From assembly GCA_029247315.1 (NCBI GenBank), contig JAQWLM010000023.1, forward strand, positions 1 to 64,000: a DNA stretch of 64,000 nucleotides, given 5' to 3'. The position numbers were made by a program, and so were the translations under genes. A model generated the notes under the pieces. That model was not told the origin of the DNA. It made no database searches and was given only the letters and a program-made list of their open reading frames with translations. The stretch comes from AAA164-E04 sp014239995. Its GTDB lineage: Bacteria; Verrucomicrobiota; Verrucomicrobiia; Limisphaerales; AAA164-E04. Position 1 is the stretch's first letter. The number at the start of each line of letters is the position of its first letter. Positions 17,864 to 25,817 of the stretch are shown here, one piece after another.

Positions 17864-18334
17864 TCAGCCAAGTCCCTTGAGCAGAATGGCCTGGAACATG
17901 CCCGAGATTTCCATACTGGAAAGCTTGGCCCAGTCTTCCGGTTTCCAATCTTTGCTTGCCACCTCATCGGGAGTTGGGTAGCCCAGGTCCAGCCAGTTGC
18001 CTATGCGGATATCATTGAGGATCTCAACCAGCCAATCTGCCCTCTCGGGATCAAATTCCAGTCGAAACTCGTTACATGTGCCTGAAAATCGCTGTTTCAA
18101 CGAAGCCAGCCAGTGGTTTAGTTGCCCGGCCCGCTCGCCCTGATGTGCCACCACGGAATCCCTCAGCAACTGATTAGATTCCTCAAGATCAGGATCCGGA
18201 GTATCTCTCCGGGTCAAACTGTGATTTTCCGCCGACCTGCAGGGGTACTGGGACAGGAGTTTTAAAAAGGCAAGCCACTCCGTTTCATCAAGATGCAATT
18301 CAAACAAGGAACCCCCTTTCCAGTTCATCTTCAT
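17864..18334 (-). CDS. DUF2017 family protein, ClpS partner by context
   Basis: A 156-residue acidic protein without signal or membrane segments. It begins KMNWKGGSLFELHLDETE and ends DWKPEDWAKLSSMEISGMFQ. In Actinobacteria, DUF2017 genes lie directly next to clpS, and the pair is found here too, with the start codon overlapping the clpS stop (ATGA). This supports the family assignment and a role in the ClpS/Clp protease pathway, but no biochemical function is known. The call rests on context together with length and overall pattern. Confidence 0.65.
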   Translation of the reverse strand: MKMNWKGGSLFELHLDETEWLAFLKLLSQYPCRSAENHSLTRRDTPDPDLEESNQLLRDSVVAHQGERAGQLNHWLASLKQRFSGTCNEFRLEFDPERADWLVEILNDIRIGNWLDLGYPTPDEVASKDWKPEDWAKLSSMEISGMFQAILLKGLG

Positions 18335-18639
18335 TCGCCAAGCTCCATGGTCGCGTGCAGATTGTAACGATGCAGTTGATGCACATGATGCTCTGCCATT
18401 TCAAGGCTTGCATGCACCAGCACGCTTTTTCCTGTTTCATGGATTTCAAGCATATGTTTCTCCGCCTTTTCCTTGCTCCATCCAAAAACCTTCTGGAGCA
18501 CATGGGTCACATAATCCATGAGATTGACAGGATCATCCCAACAGATCACAAGGTAGCCAGGATCCTCCATTTCCTTGGTCTGACTGCCTGTTTCGGGTAC
18601 CACGGAGGGCAGGACAACTGGTTCTATGTTCCCGAGCAT
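18331..18639 (-). CDS. clpS: ATP-dependent Clp protease adaptor ClpS
   Basis: A 102-residue N-recognin adaptor that delivers N-degron proteins to the ClpA/ClpC unfoldase. The binding-pocket region is WDDPVNLMDYVTHVLQ, followed by FGWSKEKAEKHMLEIHETG and the C-terminal LHRYNLHATME. The sequence follows the actinobacterial pattern (DDPVNLM..., ...LHATM) rather than the E. coli pattern (NDDYTPM...). That fits the adjacent DUF2017 gene. ATG 18639 is chosen; an ATG at 18666 would add nine residues and leave only four bases to the upstream gene. Confidence 0.92.
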   Translation of the reverse strand: MLGNIEPVVLPSVVPETGSQTKEMEDPGYLVICWDDPVNLMDYVTHVLQKVFGWSKEKAEKHMLEIHETGKSVLVHASLEMAEHHVHQLHRYNLHATMELGE

Positions 18640-18670
18640 GGAAAAAATTCTGATTACCGACCACATGATT

Positions 18671-19072
18671 TCACTTCCTGCGTTGCACTGGGGTCTCTTG
18701 AGACAGACCGGAGGACCCTGTGCCTGACTGGAGTCTGCGACCCACGTGCTTGAGCTCCCTGTATACGGACGCAGCGAGCGCACTCTTCTTGAAACCCACC
18801 ATCTTGGTATTTCTGAAATCAAAATGTGCCTCTACGTCTTTGACATCCATGTATTGCAGGACCGGCACTCCCTCAAAACGCCGGAGGACATGCTCCAACC
18901 GCTTGGGAGACAGATCCTCAGTTACCAGTAAAAAATGAAGGTGCTTGCGAAGCTTCAATAGAAGTGGTTCTCCCGCCACCGCAAGGCGTGCGCGCCTCAC
19001 GAAGGGAAAAAGTCGCTCAACCGGCGGTCTGTCTTCCTTCGCATCCCCTCCTACCTGCTGCGCGTTGTTCAT
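18671..19072 (-). CDS. L7Ae/YlxQ-like RNA-binding protein
   Basis: A 133-residue protein. The segment ARLAVAGEPLLLKLRKHLHFLLVTEDLSPKR, followed by VPVLQYMDVKDVEAHF and MVGFKKSALA, matches the layout of L7Ae-type kink-turn binding proteins such as YlxQ. That layout is a strand-helix core, LV-E-D-S, a GVPV strand and a glycine-lysine-rich loop. The tail is basic and low in complexity. It is the first gene of the clpS operon. Its link to proteolysis is unexplained; it may be a ribosome-associated factor. The chosen ATG is 19072, since the frame further upstream looks non-coding. Confidence 0.6.
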   Translation of the reverse strand: MNNAQQVGGDAKEDRPPVERLFPFVRRARLAVAGEPLLLKLRKHLHFLLVTEDLSPKRLEHVLRRFEGVPVLQYMDVKDVEAHFDFRNTKMVGFKKSALAASVYRELKHVGRRLQSGTGSSGLSQETPVQRRK

Positions 19073-19080
19073 GTGTTTAC

Positions 19081-19109
19081 TTGTCGAACGCACACGATGC
19101 GCGTAATAT
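19081..19109 (+). promoter_or_regulatory. Candidate promoter of the DUF1080 gene
   Basis: TTGTCG (19081-19086) and TAATAT (19104-19109) with a 17-base spacer lie about 45 bases before the DUF1080 ATG, in the short divergent space shared with the clpS operon. AGGAAAG follows as ribosome site. Consensus matching only. Confidence 0.35.
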
Positions 19110-19154
19110 AGGATCATTATTGAGAAAGTCCGCTCCACAGGAAAGCAAAATGAC

Positions 19155-19802
19155 ATGAAGTTTTTAAACCATAGCCGAGGTCTCGTCGCCATGCTCTTCA
19201 TCCTTGCATCCACATGCCTCCATCCGTATGCCTGTCACTCACAGGCATGGGTCTCCCTTTTTAATGGGGAGACCTTTGCAGGATGGGAAGGTAATTATCG
19301 CTTTTTTCGCATTGAGGACCAAGCCATCGTGGCTGGCATGACCTATCATGCGATTCCAAGAAACCAGTTCCTCGCGACGGAAAAAACCTACAGTGACTTT
19401 GAGTTACGGCTTCAATTCAAGCTGGTCGGGGAGGATACGAATGCCGGCATCCAGGTGCGCACACGACGTATCCCCAAGCATCACGAGGTCATCGGGTATC
19501 AAGCTGACCTGGGGCAGCAATACACGGGGTGCCTGTATGATGAATCCCGCCGCAGGAAGATCCTTGCCGAGCCCTCCAGTGTAGAGGCACTGAACAAGGT
19601 GTTGAAGGAGGACGACTGGAATGATTACGTGATCCGTTGCCAAGGCAAACACATCCAGCTCTGGATCAATGGTTATCAAACCGTTGATTACGTGGAAAAG
19701 GATGACTCCATCGAACAGAACGGCATCATTGCACTCCAGATTCATGGAGGTCCCGCGGGAGAAGCTTGGTACAGGAACATCCGCATTCGTTCTCTTCGAT
19801 AG
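19155..19802 (+). CDS. Secreted DUF1080 (3-keto-disaccharide hydrolase-like) protein
   Basis: A 215-residue single-domain DUF1080 protein with an N-terminal signal peptide (LVAMLFILASTCLHPYACHS). The family pattern is clear: WVSLFNGETFAGWEG, DFELRLQFKL, NAGIQVRTRR, WNDYVIRCQGKHIQLWINGY and GIIALQIHGGPAGEAWYRNIRIR. The fold is a concanavalin-like beta-sandwich. Some members hydrolyse 3-keto-glucosides, while most are uncharacterised carbohydrate-active or binding proteins. AGGAAAG upstream is a good ribosome site. It stands alone. Confidence 0.93.
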   Translation: MKFLNHSRGLVAMLFILASTCLHPYACHSQAWVSLFNGETFAGWEGNYRFFRIEDQAIVAGMTYHAIPRNQFLATEKTYSDFELRLQFKLVGEDTNAGIQVRTRRIPKHHEVIGYQADLGQQYTGCLYDESRRRKILAEPSSVEALNKVLKEDDWNDYVIRCQGKHIQLWINGYQTVDYVEKDDSIEQNGIIALQIHGGPAGEAWYRNIRIRSLR

Positions 19803-20128
19803 CTGCAGCGACCCAGGATACAAGGCACCCCTCTGGATAGGGTCAAGGCTGTCCTTCCACTCCACTTGAGCTGAGACTTTCCGTAAATGGGACTGTTCTC
19901 AGGGAAACCTTGCCAATCTTCAAAAGCGTGAAGTGCCAATGAAAAGCCCCCTTGGTGCCAGTTTGCTGGAAGATAACCGGGCAGCCGTCATTGGCGAGTC
20001 AGTCAATGGCAGACATGGAACTGGAATGCTTTTTCCCATGGTGTTCCATACCCCTTGACGAACAATCACTCTCAGCGCACTGCCACGCCCAGAGAAAGTC
20101 AGACCTGGGCTTTCACGCAGGCCCCGCA
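19803..20128. other. Intergenic region between DUF1080 and uvrB ends
   Basis: A 326-base convergent gap. Its only clear structure is the palindrome at 20114-20148, which reaches into the uvrB stop. Short plus-strand open frames (for example 19939-20058) have no recognisable motif, so no gene is called. Confidence 0.5.
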
Positions 20129-20148
20129 TCATGATGCGGGCCTGCGTG
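20114..20148 (-). terminator. Strong hairpin over the uvrB stop codon (possible terminator)
   Basis: A near-perfect palindrome with arms of about 16-17 bases (CACGCAGGC...GCCTGCGTG, centre CATCATGATG), broken by one extra C. It spans the last codons and the TGA of uvrB and the bases just after. There is no T-run on either side, so it is not a canonical intrinsic terminator. It may stabilise the 3' end or end transcription by another route. Confidence 0.45.
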
Positions 20149-22204
20149 TGGACTTCTTCAGCTGCATGGTGGGCCGCTTCTTTTTCTTGGTACGGTAGCT
20201 CACCTTTGTGGGGGAGGTCTTGGGGGAATCAACCACTTCTATCCCGGCATGGTGCTTGAGATCGCGTATCTGGTCTCGGAGCAAGGCCGCCTTCTCAAAT
20301 TCCAGTTTCCCGGAAGCCTCCACCATCTCGGTTTCCAGTTCCCGAAGGGTCTCTCCCACATCAAGATCCTCAGCCGCCTCCTGCAGCACCTGATGGGCTC
20401 CCGCCGATTCACGGGAGGCATACGAAAGCCCCTCCTCCACAACACGACTGACACTTCTGGGAGTGATGCCATGGATACGATTGTGCTCAAGTTGTTTTTC
20501 ACGCCGATATTTAGAGACCGCCAGGAAGGCACGGATGCTCTTTGTCATCACATCCGCATAAAGGAAGACCTTGCCATGCAGATGACGGGCGGCGCGACCA
20601 GCGGTTTGGACCAGGCTGGTTGTCGAACGCAGGTAACCCTCCTTGTCCGCATCGAGTATAGCCACCATGGAGACTTCCGGAAGATCGAGCCCCTCACGCA
20701 GCAGGTTGATGCCAACCAGCACGTCAAAAGCACCTTGCCGCAAGGCCCTGAGGATTTCCACCCGTTCAATGGCATCAATTTCGCTATGCAGATAACGAAC
20801 CCGGATGCCGATATCGTTCAGGTAATCGGTTAATTCCTCGGCGGTTCGCTTGGTAAGCGTGCTCACCAGCACGCGCTCCTTGAGGGCCACCCGCTTGTGA
20901 GCCTCCTCAATCAAGTCATCAATCTGCCCCTTCAAGGGACGGATAATGATCTCAGGATCGACGAGACCCGTTGGGCGAACGATCTGCTCGACCACCTGAT
21001 GCTTGGCCCAACCCATCTCCCGGTCGGCGGGTGTGGCACTGACGTAGATGGTCTGCTTCTGGAATGCCTGGAACTCATCGAAACCAAGTGGACGATTGTC
21101 CAAGGCACTTGGCAGCCGAAAACCGTGCTCCACCAGCACCGTCTTGCGTGACCGATCTCCCGCATACATTCCACCGATCTGTGGCACACTCGCATGGGAT
21201 TCATCGATCACAAGCAGGAAATCCTCAGGAAAGAAATCAAGGAGGGTACCAGGGCGTGTACCGGGAGGACGACCGGAGAGATGCCTTGAATAGTTCTCAA
21301 TCCCAGAGCAGAACCCCATCTCCTCCATCATCTCAAGATCATACTCGGTACGCATCTTGATGCGCTGTGCCTCCAGCAGTTTTCCATCCTTCTCGAAAGT
21401 GGCGATTCGCTCCGTCAATTCCTCACGGATGGATAGGATGGCCCGCTTGAGTTTATCCCGCGGGGTGACGAATTGCTTACTGGGATAGATGGTCAGGAAT
21501 TCGGGCGTGTCCAGGCCCTTGCCAGTCAGGAGATCAAAACGCTGGAGGCGATCAAGTTCGTCGCCAAAGAATTCCAGTCGGATTCCCTCCTCCAGGTAAG
21601 CAGGTGCCACCTCGACCGTATCTCCACGCACGCGGAACTTACCTGGCGACAAAGTAATGTCATTACGTTCGTACTGCAACTCGACAAGCCGGTGCAAGAA
21701 CTGATCCCTGCTGAGCGCCTCGCCTATCCTGATGGGAAGCATCATCGCCTCGTAATCCTCCTTGCTTCCCAAGCCATAAATGCACGAGACACTCGCAACC
21801 ACGATAACATCCCGACGGGCGACCAGTGAACTGGTGGTTGAGAGACGCAGGCGCTCAATTTCATCATTGATACTGGAATCTTTTTCGATGAACGTGTCGG
21901 TCTGCGGAAGGTAAGCCTCAGGCTGGTAATAATCGAAGTAACTGACAAAATACTCGACCGCATTCTTGGGAAAGAAACTCTTGAATTCGGCATACAATTG
22001 GGCCGCAAGCGTTTTGTTGTGGGAAATGATCAGAGTCGGCCGCTTGACTTCAGCGATCACGTTGGCGATGGTATAGGTCTTACCGGATCCCGTCACCCCC
22101 AGAAGCACCTGATGTGGACACCCTTCCTGGAGACCACCCGTCAATCGGCGGATGGCCTCAGGTTGGTCCCCTGCCGGTAGAAAAGGCGCCGCTAATTGAA
22201 ACAT
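20129..22204 (-). CDS. uvrB: Excinuclease ABC subunit B
   Basis: A 691-residue helicase-like subunit of the nucleotide-excision repair complex. It loads onto damaged DNA with UvrA and recruits UvrC. The Walker A motif is GVTGSGKT (36-43). The damage-verifying beta-hairpin contains YFVSYFDYYQPEAY. LVIDESH and the helicase motif INLLREGLDLPEV are present. The C-terminal UVR motif (LEFEKAALLRDQIRDL) is followed by a lysine-rich tail. Length and order are normal. It is single, with no uvrA or uvrC nearby. Confidence 0.97.
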   Translation of the reverse strand: MFQLAAPFLPAGDQPEAIRRLTGGLQEGCPHQVLLGVTGSGKTYTIANVIAEVKRPTLIISHNKTLAAQLYAEFKSFFPKNAVEYFVSYFDYYQPEAYLPQTDTFIEKDSSINDEIERLRLSTTSSLVARRDVIVVASVSCIYGLGSKEDYEAMMLPIRIGEALSRDQFLHRLVELQYERNDITLSPGKFRVRGDTVEVAPAYLEEGIRLEFFGDELDRLQRFDLLTGKGLDTPEFLTIYPSKQFVTPRDKLKRAILSIREELTERIATFEKDGKLLEAQRIKMRTEYDLEMMEEMGFCSGIENYSRHLSGRPPGTRPGTLLDFFPEDFLLVIDESHASVPQIGGMYAGDRSRKTVLVEHGFRLPSALDNRPLGFDEFQAFQKQTIYVSATPADREMGWAKHQVVEQIVRPTGLVDPEIIIRPLKGQIDDLIEEAHKRVALKERVLVSTLTKRTAEELTDYLNDIGIRVRYLHSEIDAIERVEILRALRQGAFDVLVGINLLREGLDLPEVSMVAILDADKEGYLRSTTSLVQTAGRAARHLHGKVFLYADVMTKSIRAFLAVSKYRREKQLEHNRIHGITPRSVSRVVEEGLSYASRESAGAHQVLQEAAEDLDVGETLRELETEMVEASGKLEFEKAALLRDQIRDLKHHAGIEVVDSPKTSPTKVSYRTKKKKRPTMQLKKSTRRPAS

Positions 22205-22327
22205 GACGACACGCTAAGCCATGGAACGAACAGCGTCAACAGGCAGCCAGTCCGGCTTGAGCCGGGCCAGGCGGAAGCCGTGAGAAGGGCCAGCAGTGGA
22301 CACGCTAGTCCATCCAAACCAGAAACA

Positions 22328-23494
22328 ATGAACCTGCCCCTGCGCCATGTGGACAATCGCCAAGTCGATCATGAAAATCATCCCCTGCTCTATTTTGGTG
22401 GCTGTGACTACCTCAGACTCAGCCACCACCCCAGGGTCATGGATGCAGCCAAGACTTCAATCGACAGGGAGGCATCCCTTTCCAGCAGTGCTTCTAGAAC
22501 CACCACCGGCAACCATGCCGTCTATGAATCCCTGGAAAAGGCACTGGCTCATTTTATAGGGGTAGAGTCGGCACGACTGACCGGGGCAGGTTACCTGGCC
22601 AATCTGGTGCTGGCGGACTACCTGAAACAGACTGCATCCCTTATCATGTTGGACGCACACGCCCACCCAAGCCTGCGCGATACAGTAAGGCTTTCAGGCC
22701 GTCCAAGTTGCACCTTCCGGCATCGAGACGCGGAAAACGCCCTGGCAACATTTCATCGACAGGGAAGCCCGCCCCAGTGTTTCCTGTTAAGTGATGCCGT
22801 CTTCGGGATCGACGGATCCACCATGCCTGTGGATGACTTCCACACGTTACTACCCACCGGAATCTCCTTCTTGCTGGATGATGCTCATGGTCTCGGTTAT
22901 GGGGGACCTGCAGGGCGTGGCACGGGTACTGGCCTGGATCTGGGGTCCCGGCAAATCATACGCACTCTCTCACTGGCCAAGGTATTAGGTTGCCATGGCG
23001 GGGCTGTTGCAGGAAACGCGCAGGTCCTGGAACATGTCACGAAGAAATCACCATCATGGTCCGGGCATACACCGTTCCCCATGAACACTGCGGTCGCAGC
23101 CTCTACCAGCCTATCCCTGCTGCAGCAGGATCACAGCGCACGCCATGCACTGGACCAAAACATGGACCGCATGAGGGAGATCATGGGAAAGCTCCATGGC
23201 ATGCAAACGGAGACGTTGAATTTCCCTGTGGTGACCTTCTGTTTTGATGCAAGTCGACATCAGCATCATGGCAAAGGATTGGCTGAGGTGCTTACCTCGC
23301 ATGGCATTTACCCCTCCCTGATTCAATATCCTGCCACGGGCAGTGAATTGCTGCTCAGGATCGCGATTGCCTCAGCACATCTTCCTGAGGACATGCAACG
23401 TTTGGAGGCTGCGCTCAAAGCCCTTCAAGACTGGAGCGGCTTAAAACGGTTTCGACTGAAAAATCAATCGATTCCGGTTCCATCGGACGAGTGA
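22328..23494 (+). CDS. PLP-dependent acyltransferase, BioF/KBL-like
   Basis: A 388-residue alpha-oxoamine synthase-type enzyme. It shows YFGGCDYLRLSHHP at the start, SSASRTTTGNHAVYESLE, the cofactor aspartate in LLDDAHGLGYGG, GRGTG and the Schiff-base lysine (about residue 218) in LSLAKVLGCHGG. Family members condense an acyl-CoA with an amino acid: BioF uses pimeloyl-CoA and alanine, while Kbl and serine palmitoyltransferase use other pairs. No other biotin genes are nearby, so I do not assign bioF. The frame is open from 22196, overlapping the uvrB start, but ATG 22328 fits the family's N-terminus. The last 31 bases overlap the opposite gene. Confidence 0.8.
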   Translation: MNLPLRHVDNRQVDHENHPLLYFGGCDYLRLSHHPRVMDAAKTSIDREASLSSSASRTTTGNHAVYESLEKALAHFIGVESARLTGAGYLANLVLADYLKQTASLIMLDAHAHPSLRDTVRLSGRPSCTFRHRDAENALATFHRQGSPPQCFLLSDAVFGIDGSTMPVDDFHTLLPTGISFLLDDAHGLGYGGPAGRGTGTGLDLGSRQIIRTLSLAKVLGCHGGAVAGNAQVLEHVTKKSPSWSGHTPFPMNTAVAASTSLSLLQQDHSARHALDQNMDRMREIMGKLHGMQTETLNFPVVTFCFDASRHQHHGKGLAEVLTSHGIYPSLIQYPATGSELLLRIAIASAHLPEDMQRLEAALKALQDWSGLKRFRLKNQSIPVPSDE

Positions 23495-24327
23495 GTTGTG
23501 GGGTTCGAAACCGGTGCGGCCTTGGGCCTCTTACCAAAGGGGTTGGGCGAAGGCTCAACGTCCTGCCCCCTCGACGCAGTCCGAGAGGGACGCCTGTCCA
23601 GATGAAAAAGGGACAGGAGGGCCAGAATCCAGGCCAGGGGAATGTGAATCACGCATGCGACAAGTAATTCCTGCAAATGAAGTCGTTGCTGCCCGTAAAG
23701 CACCAGGGCCAGGGTCATGAACAGGGCTGGAGGAATCAGGGACATCAAATTCATCCTGAAGGCGAGACGTGAAGAACACTCGCGGCAAAAAAGGTATGCA
23801 AGCAGGTGAAATGGCATGGCATAGATGGCGGCAAGCATGCACCAACAAGCAAGGATCCCCGCCCACATGCACCCCCATCCCACGAGACAAACGAAAAATC
23901 TTCTTGAGGACCACCATGGATAGAGGATGTTCGAATCCAGGTGCATGGTGAACCCGGGTGGATAAGGTATGGACAGAAAGCCGGCAAGCGAGCCTATCCG
24001 AAGTTGTGCCTCGTCCAGCAGGACACGCACATCGGAGGTAGAAGCACTTTCCAGGCCCGGATGGGTCCTGATGGCAATGGAAAAAAAAGTATTGGAGGCA
24101 AGAATCTTGCTTGTCGGCTCAGCCGCAACAAGTCGACCCGATTCAAAAAGTACGCCCTCAGGACAGACCTTGAGGGCAGATTCCAAAACGGGCAACCACG
24201 TACCCCCAAACACCCAACCCGAGGAGCAGGCCACCAAGAATCCCATTGCGAGGATATAGGCCATCAGGGCCTCGCCGTCTCGCAACGCCCACCTTGCAAT
24301 ACCCCGGATGGTGAACGGCAGGGTCAT
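23464..24327 (-). CDS. Membrane protein of unknown function
   Basis: A 287-residue protein with one transmembrane segment near the N-terminus (MAYILAMGFLVACSSGWVF). An extracytoplasmic region of about 90 residues follows, then three or four further membrane helices (for example FVCLVGWGCMWAGILACWCMLA and SLIPPALFMTLALVLYG). The tail is basic and proline-rich. I do not recognise the family; the layout resembles DUF1189-type proteins but no diagnostic motif is seen. It is the last gene of the SH3-folD-DUF6941 operon. Its 3' end overlaps the convergent aminotransferase by 31 bases. Confidence 0.65.
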   Translation of the reverse strand: MTLPFTIRGIARWALRDGEALMAYILAMGFLVACSSGWVFGGTWLPVLESALKVCPEGVLFESGRLVAAEPTSKILASNTFFSIAIRTHPGLESASTSDVRVLLDEAQLRIGSLAGFLSIPYPPGFTMHLDSNILYPWWSSRRFFVCLVGWGCMWAGILACWCMLAAIYAMPFHLLAYLFCRECSSRLAFRMNLMSLIPPALFMTLALVLYGQQRLHLQELLVACVIHIPLAWILALLSLFHLDRRPSRTASRGQDVEPSPNPFGKRPKAAPVSNPTTHSSDGTGID

Positions 24328-24348
24328 GGAAATCCAAGGGTCTCAGGG

Positions 24349-24801
24349 TCAGGATTGGGAGGGAGAATCTTGTGGAGAATTCGGTTGGCCACCCTGCTTT
24401 TTCTGCTGTGGTGTCAACACCACGTTGAGAGGGTAGCGCAATTTCATCACATCATCGACAAGCACTTCGATGTAGTGAATCCCGGCCTCCTCAAACTGTA
24501 CTTGGCCAAAAAGGGAAACATTGGTGGCATGGGTGTTCACGTCCTTGAGAGCAAATTTGACGCTGCTCTTCCGTATGACCGAGGTCTGGTCCGGGCCAAT
24601 CAGCCTCACTTCCTCGTTGAACTGACCGAAACCAGCCGTCCAGCGGTTGAAAATGCAAAGCTTAAGAGCCGTGACCGGCAATCTGGGTACACGTACCAAA
24701 CCCAAGACACCTATGAGCATGAAATTTCCGTTGGATTCCTGCCTGACATCCTCACATATCAGTGAGGTCTGCAGGTCCGGCAATATTCTTGATGGTTCCA
24801 T
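24349..24801 (-). CDS. DUF6941-like conserved hypothetical protein
   Basis: A 150-residue soluble protein with alternating beta-strands: TSLICEDVRQESNGNFMLIGVLG, LKLCIFNRWTAGFG and GIHYIEVLVDDVMKLRYPL. This is the pattern of the DUF6941 family (SLxCDDVR..., followed by an Ig-like sandwich). No function is known. ATG 24801 gives the best N-terminus; the frame continues to 24858. It lies between folD and the membrane protein gene on the same strand. Confidence 0.6.
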   Translation of the reverse strand: MEPSRILPDLQTSLICEDVRQESNGNFMLIGVLGLVRVPRLPVTALKLCIFNRWTAGFGQFNEEVRLIGPDQTSVIRKSSVKFALKDVNTHATNVSLFGQVQFEEAGIHYIEVLVDDVMKLRYPLNVVLTPQQKKQGGQPNSPQDSPSQS

Positions 24802-24907
24802 AAGGTGATTTGAAAAAGTTGGTTTCCCGGACTGAAAGTCATGGCTTAGACCGGACACAGACTCTGAAGGAATCTCCTGCTAATAAGAAGGCTTTCCTTG
24901 AAATATT

Positions 24908-25810
24908 TTACGCATCCGGCCCGGTGATGTCCAAGGTCTGCTGCTCCGCCGCAATGACGGTGTTACGCATCAACATCGCGATGGTCATCGGCCCCACGCC
25001 ACCGGGGTTGGGGGTGATGGCTCCAGCCTTGGGCTGAACCGCATGAAAATCAATATCTCCCACCAGCCTGGAACCTGTCTTGGAACCCGGATCACTTATC
25101 CGATTGACACCCACGTCGATCACGACAGCACCCGGTTTAATCATATCTTCCGTGACGAATTCTGGGACACCCAGGGCAGCAATGATCACGTCTGCACGTC
25201 GACAGTGCTCGGCAATGTTTCGGGATCGGGAGTGACAGAGCGTAACCGTTGCATTGGCGTTCTTTGATTTTTGCATCAGCATGGAAGCCATTGGTTTACC
25301 AACAATATTCCCACGCCCAAGCACGACAACTTCAGCCCCTTCCAATGGGCAATCGGTTCGTATCAACAACTCGTGCACACCAGCAGGGGTGCAAGGAAGG
25401 AATCCTCCCGGCTGGTGCAACATTAATTTCCCGACATTGACGGGATGGAATCCGTCCACGTCCTTGCTTGGATTCACAGTGGCGTAGACAACAGTTTCGT
25501 CCATGTGCCTTGGTAAAGGAGCCTGCACCAGGATGCCGTGCACGCGAGGGTCTTGATTGTATTCCTCGAGAACACCGAGAAGGTGGGACTGGGATGTGTC
25601 GTTCTCAAGGACAAGGGTTGAGGAATGAATACCCAGGTCGTGACACTTGCGTTCCTTCATGCCCACGTAAACGCGGGAGGCAGGGTCTTCCCCCACTCTG
25701 ATAAAAACCAGCCCCGGGGTCACACCCGAGTCCTTGAGTTGCCCCACACGAGCAACAGTCTCTGAGTGTATCGTCGCAGCAATACGTCGCCCATCAATCA
25801 GGTTGTCCAT
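24908..25810 (-). CDS. folD: Methylenetetrahydrofolate dehydrogenase/cyclohydrolase
   Basis: A 300-residue bifunctional enzyme converting 5,10-methylene-THF to 10-formyl-THF with NADP. Clear signatures are SRVYVGMKERKCHDLGI with the catalytic lysine, GILVQAPLPRHM, KDVDGFHPVNVGKL, PCTPAGV, GRGNIVGKP, and at the end PKAGAITPNPGGVGPMTIAML. ATG 25810 follows the SH3 gene by seven bases. It feeds purine and formyl-Met synthesis. Confidence 0.97.
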   Translation of the reverse strand: MDNLIDGRRIAATIHSETVARVGQLKDSGVTPGLVFIRVGEDPASRVYVGMKERKCHDLGIHSSTLVLENDTSQSHLLGVLEEYNQDPRVHGILVQAPLPRHMDETVVYATVNPSKDVDGFHPVNVGKLMLHQPGGFLPCTPAGVHELLIRTDCPLEGAEVVVLGRGNIVGKPMASMLMQKSKNANATVTLCHSRSRNIAEHCRRADVIIAALGVPEFVTEDMIKPGAVVIDVGVNRISDPGSKTGSRLVGDIDFHAVQPKAGAITPNPGGVGPMTIAMLMRNTVIAAEQQTLDITGPDA

Positions 25811-25817
25811 GAGGTTC

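Noticed and set aside
19939..20058. 39-codon plus-strand frame after the DUF1080 gene
   Set aside because: No ribosome site or family pattern; length is within chance.
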